A stretch of DNA of 64,000 nucleotides from CAWDVH01 sp963805705. GTDB lineage: Bacteria > Actinomycetota > Actinomycetes > Streptosporangiales > Streptosporangiaceae. The notes below the pieces were generated by a model. The model ran no database searches. It worked only from the letters and a program-made list of their open reading frames with translations, and was not told the origin of the DNA. The first letter of the stretch is position 1. Each line of letters begins with the position of its first letter. Of this stretch, positions 42,431 to 51,108 are shown piece by piece. The DNA lies in assembly GCA_963805705.1 (NCBI GenBank), contig CAWDVH010000001.1, forward strand, positions 1,984,001-2,048,000, given 5' to 3'. The position numbers were made by a program, and so were the translations under genes.

Positions 42431-43848
42431 CAGCGAAATTCAGGTGAGGTGGGGCGATGAGGGTCGCGGTTGTGGGCCTGGGGTATGTGGGTACGGTGAC
42501 GGCGGCGTGCCTGGCTGCTGGCGGTCATGAGGTGTGGGGGGCTGATGTTGATGCGGCGAAGGTGGGGGAGATCTGTGCGGGGCGCAGCCCGGTAGCCGAG
42601 CCGGGGCTGGATGTGCTGGTGGCGCGGGGTGTGGCGGGCGGGAGCCTGCATGCGACGACGTCGTGCGCGGAGGCGGTGGGCGGGGCTGAGGTGTCGCTGG
42701 TGTGCGTGGGGACCCCGTCGGATGCGCGGGGGGGCACGGACCTGTCGTATCTGCGCCGTGCGGTGGATGATATTGCCGCGGCGCTGGCCGCGGCGGCGCC
42801 GGGGGGCGGGCGGCATGCGGTGGTGATCCGCTCTACGGTCCCGCCGGGGACGGTCGAGGACGTGGTCATTCCCGCGATCGAGCGGGGGCTGGCCGGGACG
42901 GGGGCCAGCGCCGGCGCGGCGATGTGCCCGGAGTTCCTGCGGGAGGGCTCGGGGATCGCTGATTTCCACGCTGCGCCGTTCCTGGTGGTGGGCACGGCTG
43001 ACCCGGCTGTGGCCGATGCGGTGACCCGCTTGTTCGGGTTCCTGGGGCAGCGTCCGCGGGTGGTGGGCACGCGGGTGGCGGAGGCGCTGAAGTACACCTG
43101 CAACGCCTTCCATGCCACCAAGGTGTCGTTCGCTAACGAGGTCTCCCGGCTCTACCGGCTGCTGGGCGTGGACTCCCGTGAGGTCATGTCCTTGTTCTGC
43201 GAGGACCAGGTCCTCAATATCTCCCCGGCCTACCTGCGGCCCGGGTTCGCGTTCGGCGGGTCGTGCCTGCCCAAGGACCTGCGGTCGCTGCTGCACCTGG
43301 CCCGGGTCAGCGGCGCTGACCTGCCCCTGCTGGCGGGGACCCTGGCCACCAACGAGCTGGTGATCAGCGAGGTCGTCAACCGGGTGGTGGCCAGCGACGC
43401 CCGTACCGTCGCCCTGCTCGGGCTGAGCTTCAAGGCCGATACCGACGACCTGCGCGAGAGCCCCAGCGTCGAGCTCGCCGAGCGGCTCCTCGGCAAAGGC
43501 TTCGACCTGCGCATCTACGACCCCGTCGTCCACCCGGCCCGTCTCATCGGCGCTAACCTCCGGCACGTCCAGGCCAAGCTCCCGCACCTGCAGAAACTCC
43601 TGGCCGCTGATCCCGCTGATGCCCTGCGCGGCGCCGGGATCGCCATCATCACCTCCGCCGACCCCCCCACCCTGGCCGCCCTGCACGCCGCCCCCCCGCC
43701 CCGCATCCTTGACCTCACCGGCCGGCTGGGCGCCGCCGCCGAGGCCCTGCCCGGCTACGAAGGACTCAGCTGGTGACCCGCATCCTCATCATCGTCCAGA
43801 ACCTCCCGGTACCCTTCGACCGCCGCGTCTGGCTCGAATGCCAGGCGC
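42431..43848 (+). repeat. Duplicated block B, copy 2
   Basis: Second copy of 25921-27338. It ends inside the glycosyltransferase reading frame, 2 bp before the ATG of the next Wzz-like gene. Confidence 0.92.
42457..43776 (+). CDS. AlgD-like nucleotide-sugar 6-dehydrogenase, copy 2
   Basis: A 439-residue protein that appears identical to the one at 25947-27266, including Lys212, Asn216 and Cys270 in FAFGGSCLPKDLRSL. Same start context (GGTGAGGTGGGGCG before ATG). Here it heads a different operon: glycosyltransferase stub, Wzz pair 2, polymerase, glycosyltransferase. All are linked by 4-nt start-stop overlaps except the last overlap of 1 nt before the polymerase. Confidence 0.9.
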   Translation: MRVAVVGLGYVGTVTAACLAAGGHEVWGADVDAAKVGEICAGRSPVAEPGLDVLVARGVAGGSLHATTSCAEAVGGAEVSLVCVGTPSDARGGTDLSYLRRAVDDIAAALAAAAPGGGRHAVVIRSTVPPGTVEDVVIPAIERGLAGTGASAGAAMCPEFLREGSGIADFHAAPFLVVGTADPAVADAVTRLFGFLGQRPRVVGTRVAEALKYTCNAFHATKVSFANEVSRLYRLLGVDSREVMSLFCEDQVLNISPAYLRPGFAFGGSCLPKDLRSLLHLARVSGADLPLLAGTLATNELVISEVVNRVVASDARTVALLGLSFKADTDDLRESPSVELAERLLGKGFDLRIYDPVVHPARLIGANLRHVQAKLPHLQKLLAADPADALRGAGIAIITSADPPTLAALHAAPPPRILDLTGRLGAAAEALPGYEGLSW

Positions 43849-43853
43849 GATGA
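43773..43853 (+). pseudogene. 26-codon stub of glycosyltransferase family 4 gene
   Basis: The GTG start and first 25-26 codons of the glycosyltransferase at 27263 (TRILIIVQNLPVPFDRRVWL and a few more) followed by CGA and TGA. The stop overlaps the ATG of the Wzz-like gene (ATGA), so ribosomes could still pass from the dehydrogenase through the stub to the Wzz gene. Confidence 0.8.
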
Positions 43854-45112
43854 GCCAGCAGTCGCTAGACCTGAGAGGGTTCTTTCAGACCGTGCGGCAG
43901 CGCTGGGCGATCGTCGCCCTGGCTGCGGGACTGGGACTGATCGCGGGCTGCGCGTTCATTGCCCTGCGACCGTCGATGCTGACCAGCATGGCGGTCGTTG
44001 AGCTGCCGACCGCGGCCCCGGCACCCGACGTGGGGACCCAGGTGCTGGTCGCGGGCAGCGATCCGGTGCTGGCGGGCGCGCGGCGGCGCGCTGGCCTGGC
44101 TGTGTCGCTCCCGGCCCTCCGGCGCCAGGTCAAGGTCAGCAGCCTGACTCCCAGCGTCCTGACCATTAGCGCCCTGGGCAAGACCGCAGCGCAGGCTGAG
44201 GATATCGCGAACGCTGTGGCCAGCAGCTATATTCGAAACTCCAGGCTGGACGCGCGGGTGCTGGAGCCTGCCTCGCCGGCGACGGGGACGCCGCTGGTGG
44301 TGCGGCTGCTGGTGGCGGGGCTGGCTGGTGCGGTGCTGGGGGGGCTGGTGGGGGTGGTTGTGGCGCTGGCGGTCAGCCGCGGGGACCGGAGGCTGCGGGA
44401 GCGTGATCAGATAGCGGATGCGATCGGGGTTCCGGTGCTGGCGTCGGTTCCTGCGGGGCATCCGTCGGATGCGGCGGGCTGGGCGCGGCTGCTGGAAAGT
44501 TATGAGCCGGAGGCGGTCTACGCCTGGAGCCTGCGCAAGGCGCTGCATGATCTGGGGCTGACGGATCCGGGGGCGGGGGGCGTGTCGCTGGCGGTGCTGT
44601 CTTTTTCCTCGGATCCGGGTGCTCTGGCGCTGGGCCCGCAGCTGGCGGTGTTCGCTGCTTCGCTGGGGATTGCCACGGCGCTGGTGATCGGTCCTGAGCA
44701 GGGTGATGCCTCGCCGCGGACGGCTATGCTGCGGGCGGCGTGCGCGGTGACGGCGGAGGTGCCGCGGGGGCGTTCGGGGCATCTGCGGGTGGTGGCGGGG
44801 GGGGCCGGGGATGCGGACCGGCGGTCCGCGGCGGCGCTGACGGTGGTGGTGGCGGTGGTGGATGGGCGGGCTCCGCGGGTGGCGGATACGGCGCGTGCGG
44901 AGGTGACGGTGCTGGGGGTCTCGGCTGGCGCGGTGACGGCCGAGCAGCTGGCCCTGGTCGCGGTCAGTGCTGCTGATGATGGCCGTGATATTGCCGGGCT
45001 TATCGTGGCGGACCCGGATCCGGCCGACCAGACGACCGGGCGCCTTCCGCAGCGGGTGCGGCGCAGACCGCCGGGGCGTGCGCCCGGCTCGACGACGGAG
45101 ACCAGCCGGTGA
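43850..45112 (+). CDS. Wzz-like chain-length protein A, copy 2 (P-loop lost)
   Basis: A 420-residue homologue of the protein at 34712. The first 130-150 residues differ clearly (helix 1 IVALAAGLGLIAGCAFIAL; extracytoplasmic LPTAAPAPDVGTQVLVAGSD), while from ATGTPLVVRLL on it matches copy 1 except two residues (AWSLRKALHDLGL against AWKLRKALDDLGL). Both copies lack a Walker A. The start ATG overlaps the stub stop; no separate ribosome site is visible, so translation probably depends on coupling. The GTG of protein B overlaps its stop. Confidence 0.82.
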   Translation: MSQQSLDLRGFFQTVRQRWAIVALAAGLGLIAGCAFIALRPSMLTSMAVVELPTAAPAPDVGTQVLVAGSDPVLAGARRRAGLAVSLPALRRQVKVSSLTPSVLTISALGKTAAQAEDIANAVASSYIRNSRLDARVLEPASPATGTPLVVRLLVAGLAGAVLGGLVGVVVALAVSRGDRRLRERDQIADAIGVPVLASVPAGHPSDAAGWARLLESYEPEAVYAWSLRKALHDLGLTDPGAGGVSLAVLSFSSDPGALALGPQLAVFAASLGIATALVIGPEQGDASPRTAMLRAACAVTAEVPRGRSGHLRVVAGGAGDADRRSAAALTVVVAVVDGRAPRVADTARAEVTVLGVSAGAVTAEQLALVAVSAADDGRDIAGLIVADPDPADQTTGRLPQRVRRRPPGRAPGSTTETSR

Positions 45113-45121
45113 CCGTACCCA
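44276..45121 (+). repeat. Duplicated Wzz block, part 1, copy 2
   Basis: Counterpart of 35156-36001. Confidence 0.88.
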
Positions 45122-46782
45122 GTGACAACACGCCCGACCGGGATTGGGCCGACGATGACCTGGCGGCCGGGCAGGAACCCCCGACCCTGGAATTCGCCGC
45201 CGGGCTAGCCACGGGCCTGCCCGGCATGCCGTTCATCCGGGCGGCCGTGCGGCGCCGTGCGTGGCTCTGGTGTACCACCGCGATAGTGGGGCTGCTGCTG
45301 GGCCTGGCCATGAATCTGGCGCTGCCTGGCGCCTACCATGCCTCTACGTCGGTCCTGCTGACGACCCAGGCCGGCGACAACCCGCTCGACGCAGTACAGA
45401 CCGATACGGCCATGGCGCAGAGCCGTGCCGTAGCCGGGCGCGCCGTGCGCGCGCTGGGCTTGCCGGAAAGCACGGATGCCTTCCTGAAGTCGTATACGGT
45501 CGCGACCGTCACTGACCGGGTGCTGCTGATCACGGTCAGCGCGCCGTCGGGCAGTCAGGCGGTCCGCCGGGCCAGGGTCGTGGCTGCGGCGTTCCTGCAA
45601 TTCCGGGCCAGCCAGCTCCGGGCCGTGGAGCAGGGCGTGCTCGCCTCGCTCAACCGCGAGATCACCCAGGCCAAAGAGCAAGTCACCACAGCTACCGCGC
45701 AGCTCGGCCAGGCGTCAGCGCGGGTTCCCCCCGCGCTCCCCGCCGAGCTCGCCCGCCTGAAGATCCAGCTGGCCCAGGCTAAGGCCACGAGGCTGGAGTT
45801 GGAAAACGCCACCAGGGACTACCTGGTGAACGCGCAGGTGGGTAACGCGACGGTGATTGATGGCAGCGGGGTGCTGGATGCTGCCGCGCTGGTTCCGCAC
45901 TCGCATCTGAAGCAGGTCGCGATCAAGCCCGTGGGAGGGCTGGTGGCGGGGCTGGCGCTGGGTCTGGGCATTGTCATCGTCCAGGCGCTGGTTTCTGACC
46001 GGCTGCGGCGGCGGGAGGATGTGGCGCAGGCGCTGGGTGTGCCGGTCACGCTGAGCGTGGGCAGCGTGCACGTGAGCCGCTGGCGGCCGGGCGGGCGGGG
46101 GCTGGCGCCGGCCCGGCGGCGGGGGGCTCAGCGGATCGTGGCGCATCTGCGTGGTGCTGTGCCGGACGGCTCGCCGGGTTCGCCGGGTGCTGCGGCGCTG
46201 GCTGTTGTTGCGGTGGACAACGCGCGGGTGGCGGCGCTGGCTCTGGTGTCGCTGGCGGTGTCGTGCGCGAAGGAGGGCAAGAAGGTCGTGGTGGCGGACC
46301 TGTGCCGCGGCGCTCCCGCTGGCCGCCTGCTGGGGAGCAGGAAACCCGGATTCCGGGTGGCGGTGGTGCATGACGCGCGCCTGGTCGTGGCGATCCCCGA
46401 GCCGGAGGACATCGTGCCGGCCGGGCCGGTGCGCCGTTCCTTGTCGCCGGCGGCGCCGCGGCCGGCCGGGGCTTCGCCGGCTGATGAGGCGCTGGCTTCT
46501 GCCTACGGGTCAGCGGATCTTCTGCTGACCCTGGTGGCCCTGGATCCTGCGCTCGGCGCGGATCACCTGCCGAGCTGGGCCACCGATGCCGTCGTCATGG
46601 TCACCGCCGGGCGGTCGTCCGCCACCAGAATCCAGGCGGTCGGGGAGATGATACGGCTGGCCGGGATGCCCCCGGCCTCCGCCGTGCTCGTCGGAGCCGA
46701 CAAAACCGACGAGAGCCTTGGCTTGGTGTATCCCACGGATCCGCCGCCGCCGGCCCGCCCGGATCTGGGAGTCATAGGCTGA
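45109..46782 (+). CDS. Wzz-like chain-length protein B, copy 2 (P-loop lost)
   Basis: A 557-residue homologue of the protein at 35989. The N-terminal cytoplasmic lead is 18 residues longer and acidic (ADDDLAAGQEPPTLEF). The extracytoplasmic coiled-coil differs (SLNREITQAKEQVTTATAQL and KIQLAQAKATRLELENATRD), and the cytoplasmic half is the same as copy 1. A 50-residue island (GRAVRALGLPESTDAFLKSY onward) in the extracytoplasmic part is also identical. Its TGA shares one base with the polymerase ATG. Confidence 0.82.
   Translation: MTVPSDNTPDRDWADDDLAAGQEPPTLEFAAGLATGLPGMPFIRAAVRRRAWLWCTTAIVGLLLGLAMNLALPGAYHASTSVLLTTQAGDNPLDAVQTDTAMAQSRAVAGRAVRALGLPESTDAFLKSYTVATVTDRVLLITVSAPSGSQAVRRARVVAAAFLQFRASQLRAVEQGVLASLNREITQAKEQVTTATAQLGQASARVPPALPAELARLKIQLAQAKATRLELENATRDYLVNAQVGNATVIDGSGVLDAAALVPHSHLKQVAIKPVGGLVAGLALGLGIVIVQALVSDRLRRREDVAQALGVPVTLSVGSVHVSRWRPGGRGLAPARRRGAQRIVAHLRGAVPDGSPGSPGAAALAVVAVDNARVAALALVSLAVSCAKEGKKVVVADLCRGAPAGRLLGSRKPGFRVAVVHDARLVVAIPEPEDIVPAGPVRRSLSPAAPRPAGASPADEALASAYGSADLLLTLVALDPALGADHLPSWATDAVVMVTAGRSSATRIQAVGEMIRLAGMPPASAVLVGADKTDESLGLVYPTDPPPPARPDLGVIG
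45937..46716 (+). repeat. Duplicated Wzz block, part 2, copy 2
   Basis: Counterpart of 36745-37524. Confidence 0.88.
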
Positions 46783-48056
46783 TGAGCTCGGATGTCGCAG
46801 TCTTCCGCCCCGTCCACCGCGGCACGCCGTGGGTGGAGCCTGCGGAGGTGCGCGAGCGCTGGGTGCGGCGCAGGGTTGGCCTCGCGTGGGGCCTGCTGGT
46901 CCTCAACGTCCTGACTTATTACCCGAAGACGTGGAGCGGGCTGGGCCTGGTCGTGCCGATCCCGTCCATAGTCGGCAAGATCATCACCCAGGGGGCCCTG
47001 CCGGCGGCGCTGCTGATGGCACTATCGGTCAACCGCCGGATGAGAGTGCGCCCGAATGTGTTCCTCTGCCTGGTGAGCCTGCTGGTCATAGAGGCGTTCG
47101 TGACCAGCCTGGGTGCTGAGTTCGTCTTCGGCGCCGCGTTCCGGGCCAGTCGGCTGGCCGCATTCGTGGTCACGCTCTGGCTGCTTTCGCCATGGTGGGG
47201 GCGGCGCGACCTGCTGCTCGTCCGCTGCCATCTGGCTGCGACGTCCACGGTGCTCTGCACCGTGCTGCTCGGCCTTCTGCTGGCTCCAGGGAACGCCCTC
47301 AGCGGCGGCAGGCTGGCCGGCGCACTATGGGCCATCCCTCCTCCGCAGGTCGCGCACTACGCGGCAGTGACGACCGGGCTGGTGGTCGTACTGTGGTTCG
47401 GCGGCCGAGTGAGCGGGCGAGTGACCCTGCTCGTCGTGGCGATCGCCGTGGCCATCCTGCTCCTGACCCACACCAGGACCGCCCTGATCGCCATGACGGC
47501 GGCCATCCTCGTCGCCGGCCTGAGCCTGTTCGCGGCCAAGGCCAGGGTTCGCAAGTGGTTCGCGGTCGCTGCCGTAGTGGTATCGATCGGGGCGATTACT
47601 CTGTCCGGCGTGGTAACGACCTGGCTGGCGCGCGGAGAGGACACTCAGCAGCTGACCGACCTCACTGGCCGGACTAATGTCTGGACTGCCGTTGTCAACC
47701 TTCCGCGTAACAAGTTCGAGGTGTTCTTCGGCTTCGGCCTGTCGAACAAATCGTTCAGAGGCCTGCCCATTGACAGCGCCTGGCTCGCCTCCTACCTGGA
47801 TCAGGGGCTCCTCGGGATCGCTATTATGGCGGCGATACTGATATTCCTGTTTGTGACCGCATACTTCCAGATACGCGGCGTGCAGCGTGCCCTGGCCCTG
47901 TTCCTCATCACGTACTGCCTGGTGGCATCCTTCACGGAAACCGGGTTCAGCGATGCCTCGCCGTACCTTCTCGAGGTCACCCTGGCGGCCTCGCTGCTCG
48001 TGCCGGCCGTAGCGGCCAGGGCGGCGGCCAGATCAGCGCCGAGGGCACCAGTATGA
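46782..48056 (+). CDS. O-antigen polymerase/ligase family membrane protein (Wzy-like)
   Basis: A 424-residue polytopic membrane protein with about 10-12 helices. The Wzy_C-type signature is LLLTHTRTALIAMTAAILVA followed by a long loop with LTDLTGRTNVWTAVV and FFGFGLSNKSFRGLPIDSAW, where the conserved Arg and the loop between late helices bind the glycan. It would join repeat units on the outer membrane face, with chain length set by the Wzz pair just upstream. ATG overlaps the Wzz stop by one base; its stop overlaps the next ATG. Confidence 0.82.
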   Translation: MSSDVAVFRPVHRGTPWVEPAEVRERWVRRRVGLAWGLLVLNVLTYYPKTWSGLGLVVPIPSIVGKIITQGALPAALLMALSVNRRMRVRPNVFLCLVSLLVIEAFVTSLGAEFVFGAAFRASRLAAFVVTLWLLSPWWGRRDLLLVRCHLAATSTVLCTVLLGLLLAPGNALSGGRLAGALWAIPPPQVAHYAAVTTGLVVVLWFGGRVSGRVTLLVVAIAVAILLLTHTRTALIAMTAAILVAGLSLFAAKARVRKWFAVAAVVVSIGAITLSGVVTTWLARGEDTQQLTDLTGRTNVWTAVVNLPRNKFEVFFGFGLSNKSFRGLPIDSAWLASYLDQGLLGIAIMAAILIFLFVTAYFQIRGVQRALALFLITYCLVASFTETGFSDASPYLLEVTLAASLLVPAVAARAAARSAPRAPV

Positions 48057-49246
48057 GAATTATGCTGGTCCACAACCGGTACCGCTCGGCTGCCCCCAGC
48101 GGAGAGAACCGGGTCGTCGACCAGGAAAGCGAGGCGCTCGCAGCACTCGGACACGAGGTTGTGCGGTTCGAACGGAACAGCGACGAGATCGAGCAGTGGT
48201 CGGCAGCGAGAAAAGCGCTGCTGCCAGCCAGGGTCGTCTGGAACCGCGAGGCCCACCGTGACCTTACTGCGGCGCTGCGCGGACACCGCCCCGACATTGT
48301 GCACGTGCACAATACGTTTCCGCTGCTCAGTCCGGCCGTCCTTTACGCATGCCGCGACGCGGCGGTTCCGGTCGTGGCCACTATTCACAATTACAAGCTC
48401 GCGTGCGCCAGCGGTGATTTTTTCCGTGACGGCGCGGTCTGCCACGATTGTGCTGACGGCCTTCCCGTCCGAGCGGTCCTGCACGGCTGCTACCGCGGAT
48501 CACGTGCGGCCACCGCGCCCGTGGCCCTGTCCGCCAGCATGCACCGGCAGGCGTGGAAGTCGCTGGTGTCGGCCTACGTGTTCATCTCAGCTTCGCAGCG
48601 CGACCTGCTCGGGGGACTCGGCCTCGCCCCGGACCGGGTCTTCGTCCGGCACAATCTCATTCCGCGCCGGAGCGTGAAACAGGTAGCGCGGGAGCCGATC
48701 ATGGTCTACGCCGGCCGGCTGGACGAGGCCAAGGGCCTGCGCCTGCTGATGGCCGGCTGGGACTGCTACCGCGGCAAGTCAGGTGACTCGGGGCTGCGGC
48801 TGGTCATAGCCGGCGCCGGACCCCTCGGATCCGAGGTGGCCGCCTGGGCGTCGACCCGGCCTTCCGTTGACATGGTCGGGCAGCTCGACAGCGCCCGGTG
48901 CGCCGAGCTGATGTCCAGGTCGCGCGCGGTGATCCTGCCGTCTGCGTGGGAGGAGACGTTTGGCCTCGTGGTCGTCGAGGCCATGGCGGTTGGCGTCCCG
49001 CCCATCGCGACTGAGCACGGCTCGTTTGTCGAGCTCATCACCCCTGGAGTAGACGGCGTGCTGTTCCGGCCCGGCGACCCCGCGGCGCTGGGGCTCGCCG
49101 TGGCCGACGCCGAGGCTCACCCAGAGCGATACGAGACTTACGGCGAGCAGGCCCGGAAGACCTATGAACAGCGGTTCGATCCGGAGAACAGCCTGGAGCG
49201 CCTGATAGAGATCTACCGATATGCGATCGCGTACCCTGCCTTCTGA
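48053..49246 (+). CDS. Glycosyltransferase family 4 (second)
   Basis: A 397-residue GT-B enzyme. VHNRYRSAAPSGENRVVDQE is the N-terminal glycine loop, DIVHVHNTFPLLSPAVLYAC and TIHNYKLACASGDFFRDGAV the acceptor side, and PSAWEETFGLVVVEAMAVGV the E-x7-E donor motif. The cysteine-rich stretch (CHDCADGLPVRAVLHGC) resembles the family that transfers onto polysaccharide lipid carriers. It ends the dehydrogenase-Wzz-Wzy operon; start overlaps the polymerase stop by 4 nt. Confidence 0.89.
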   Translation: MRIMLVHNRYRSAAPSGENRVVDQESEALAALGHEVVRFERNSDEIEQWSAARKALLPARVVWNREAHRDLTAALRGHRPDIVHVHNTFPLLSPAVLYACRDAAVPVVATIHNYKLACASGDFFRDGAVCHDCADGLPVRAVLHGCYRGSRAATAPVALSASMHRQAWKSLVSAYVFISASQRDLLGGLGLAPDRVFVRHNLIPRRSVKQVAREPIMVYAGRLDEAKGLRLLMAGWDCYRGKSGDSGLRLVIAGAGPLGSEVAAWASTRPSVDMVGQLDSARCAELMSRSRAVILPSAWEETFGLVVVEAMAVGVPPIATEHGSFVELITPGVDGVLFRPGDPAALGLAVADAEAHPERYETYGEQARKTYEQRFDPENSLERLIEIYRYAIAYPAF

Positions 49247-49412
49247 CAACGCAGGCACTGCAGTTTGCGGGCCTTCGTTGCGGCAAGTAGCATATATCAT
49301 GACATATGCGGAAGTTCAGGGGATTCCAACTGACGAGAACAATGGCTAGTTTCCGGTTCCTGTCATTCGCGCCTGTGCGGAACGGGCTCTTCGGCATGCC
49401 GGCTGGGCTTTC

Positions 49413-51096
49413 ATGAGCAGGCATGCACACCGTGGTGCGCGGCGGAGCCCCATGAGACGGCCTGCCCGGCGGAGCCCCAGCAAGAGCCGGGCGGCGCGAT
49501 GGTCAGGGTTCCACATCGGTCCCGTTCGAGGGCGCCTCCTGGCCATCGTTGGGGCGCTGGTGCTCTGTCTCGTTGCGGCAGTTATCGGCTTCGCCAGGCC
49601 CTAGCTGGCTGTCGTCTCCGGTAGAAAGCTCGCCCGCACCGCAGCACTCCTCCTTTGCGGGTCCTGGTGCTGGGGGTTCCGCTGTGACGCGCACGAGGGT
49701 ATGCGGCAATGCGGCGATCCTTGGCAACGGGCCATCATCGGCTCCCTCCGGAGCGGTTACCGTTCCGGCCGGCGACGACGCCGATGTCGATTTTGGCCGT
49801 ACCCAGGCCACGTACTGGTTTGCGCCGGGCACTCACACACTGGGAGGGGGGGAATTTTCGCAGATTGTTCCGGGCTCCGGATCGAAGTACATCGGTGCGC
49901 CTGGCGCGGTGCTCGACGGGCAGCATGAGAACTTCTATGCATTTGGCGGAGACGCCTCTGACGTTACGATCAGCTATCTTACAATACGGAACTTCGGCAC
50001 GCACGGCGGCAACGAGAACGAGGGCGTGGCTAACCACGACTCGGCGACCGGGTGGACGATTGACCATACGTCGCTAATAGACAACGCCGGCGCAGGTACC
50101 ATGCTCGGCAGTGATAATACTCTCTCGTATGACTGCCTGAAGAACAATCAGCAGTACGGATTCAACGCCTACTCGACATCCGGGCCGTCAAACCTGGTCA
50201 TTGACCATAATGAGATCGCCGGTAATGATACCTACAACTGGGAGAAACACATTTCCGGATGTGGCTGCACTGGTGGCGGGAAATTCTGGGATGTCAAGGG
50301 TGCCGTCATCAAGGATAACTGGATCCACGGCAACCATAGCGTCGGGTTGTGGGCGGACACGAATAACCGGACCTTTGTCATCGAGGGTAATTACTTCGAG
50401 AACAACTATAACTCTGCACTGATCTACGAGATCAGCTACAACGCCCTGATTAAGGACAATTTTTTCGTCCGAAACGGACTCGGGGTCGGCCCGGTGAATC
50501 CGGGATTCCCGACGGGTGCGATCTACCTGTCAGAGTCGGGATCAGACCGCCGGGTGGGCGGAAAATACGACCGTGTCTTGTCGATCACGGGTAATACGTT
50601 TATTAATAACTGGGGCGGCGTAATACTCTGGGAGAACTCGAACAGGTTTTGCAATTCGCCGGCCAACACGAGTACCGGAGACTGCACCCTGGTCGACAGG
50701 TCGCTGATTACGGTGCACTCCTGTAACAGGGCTGACATCGCGCGCCAGCCATACAACAGTGACTGCCGGTGGAAGACACAGAATGTTTCGGTAGATCACA
50801 ATGTGTTTGACTTCAGCCCTGCAGAAGTCGGTACTTCCTGTACTGTGAGGCGTGGCTGCGGATTCCAGGGGCTGTTCTCGGAATTCGGCAGCTTTCCCTC
50901 ATGGAGTCCCTATAAAGGGACCATGGTCGAGAACCATATTACGTTCGACCAGGATAACCATTTCGCGTCGAATACATACAACGGCCCGTGGCGGTTCATG
51001 GCGCACGAGCAAGGCAATGAGGTGAGCTGGGCAATGTGGCAGGGAAGCCCGTTCCATCAGGATGCGGGCAGTACCCTGAACCAGGGTGGACCCTAA
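49413..51096 (+). CDS. Secreted parallel beta-helix protein, apparent frameshift near 49590
   Basis: About 560 residues if one base near 49585-49605 is skipped. The first frame is an arginine-rich lead plus a signal anchor (GRLLAIVGALVLCLVAAVIG) and stops at 49604; the second frame (open from 49549) continues with a Ser/Pro linker and then a right-handed parallel beta-helix of PbH1-type turns (SDVTISYLTIRNFG, GAVIKDNWIHGNHSVGLWAD, FVIEGNYFENNYNSALIYE, LSITGNTFINNWGGVIL). Eight or so cysteines suggest an extracellular protein. The fold is shared by pectate lyases and the mannuronan epimerase AlgG, so an epimerase or lyase acting on the exported polymer is a guess. Its base composition is less GC-rich than its neighbours. 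Confidence 0.75.
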
Positions 51097-51108
51097 CTGA
51101 TGTAATAC

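Noticed and set aside
24501..43848. The duplicated blocks as ends of a composite transposon.
   Set aside because: The repeats hold metabolic genes, show no terminal inverted repeats, transposase or target-site duplication.
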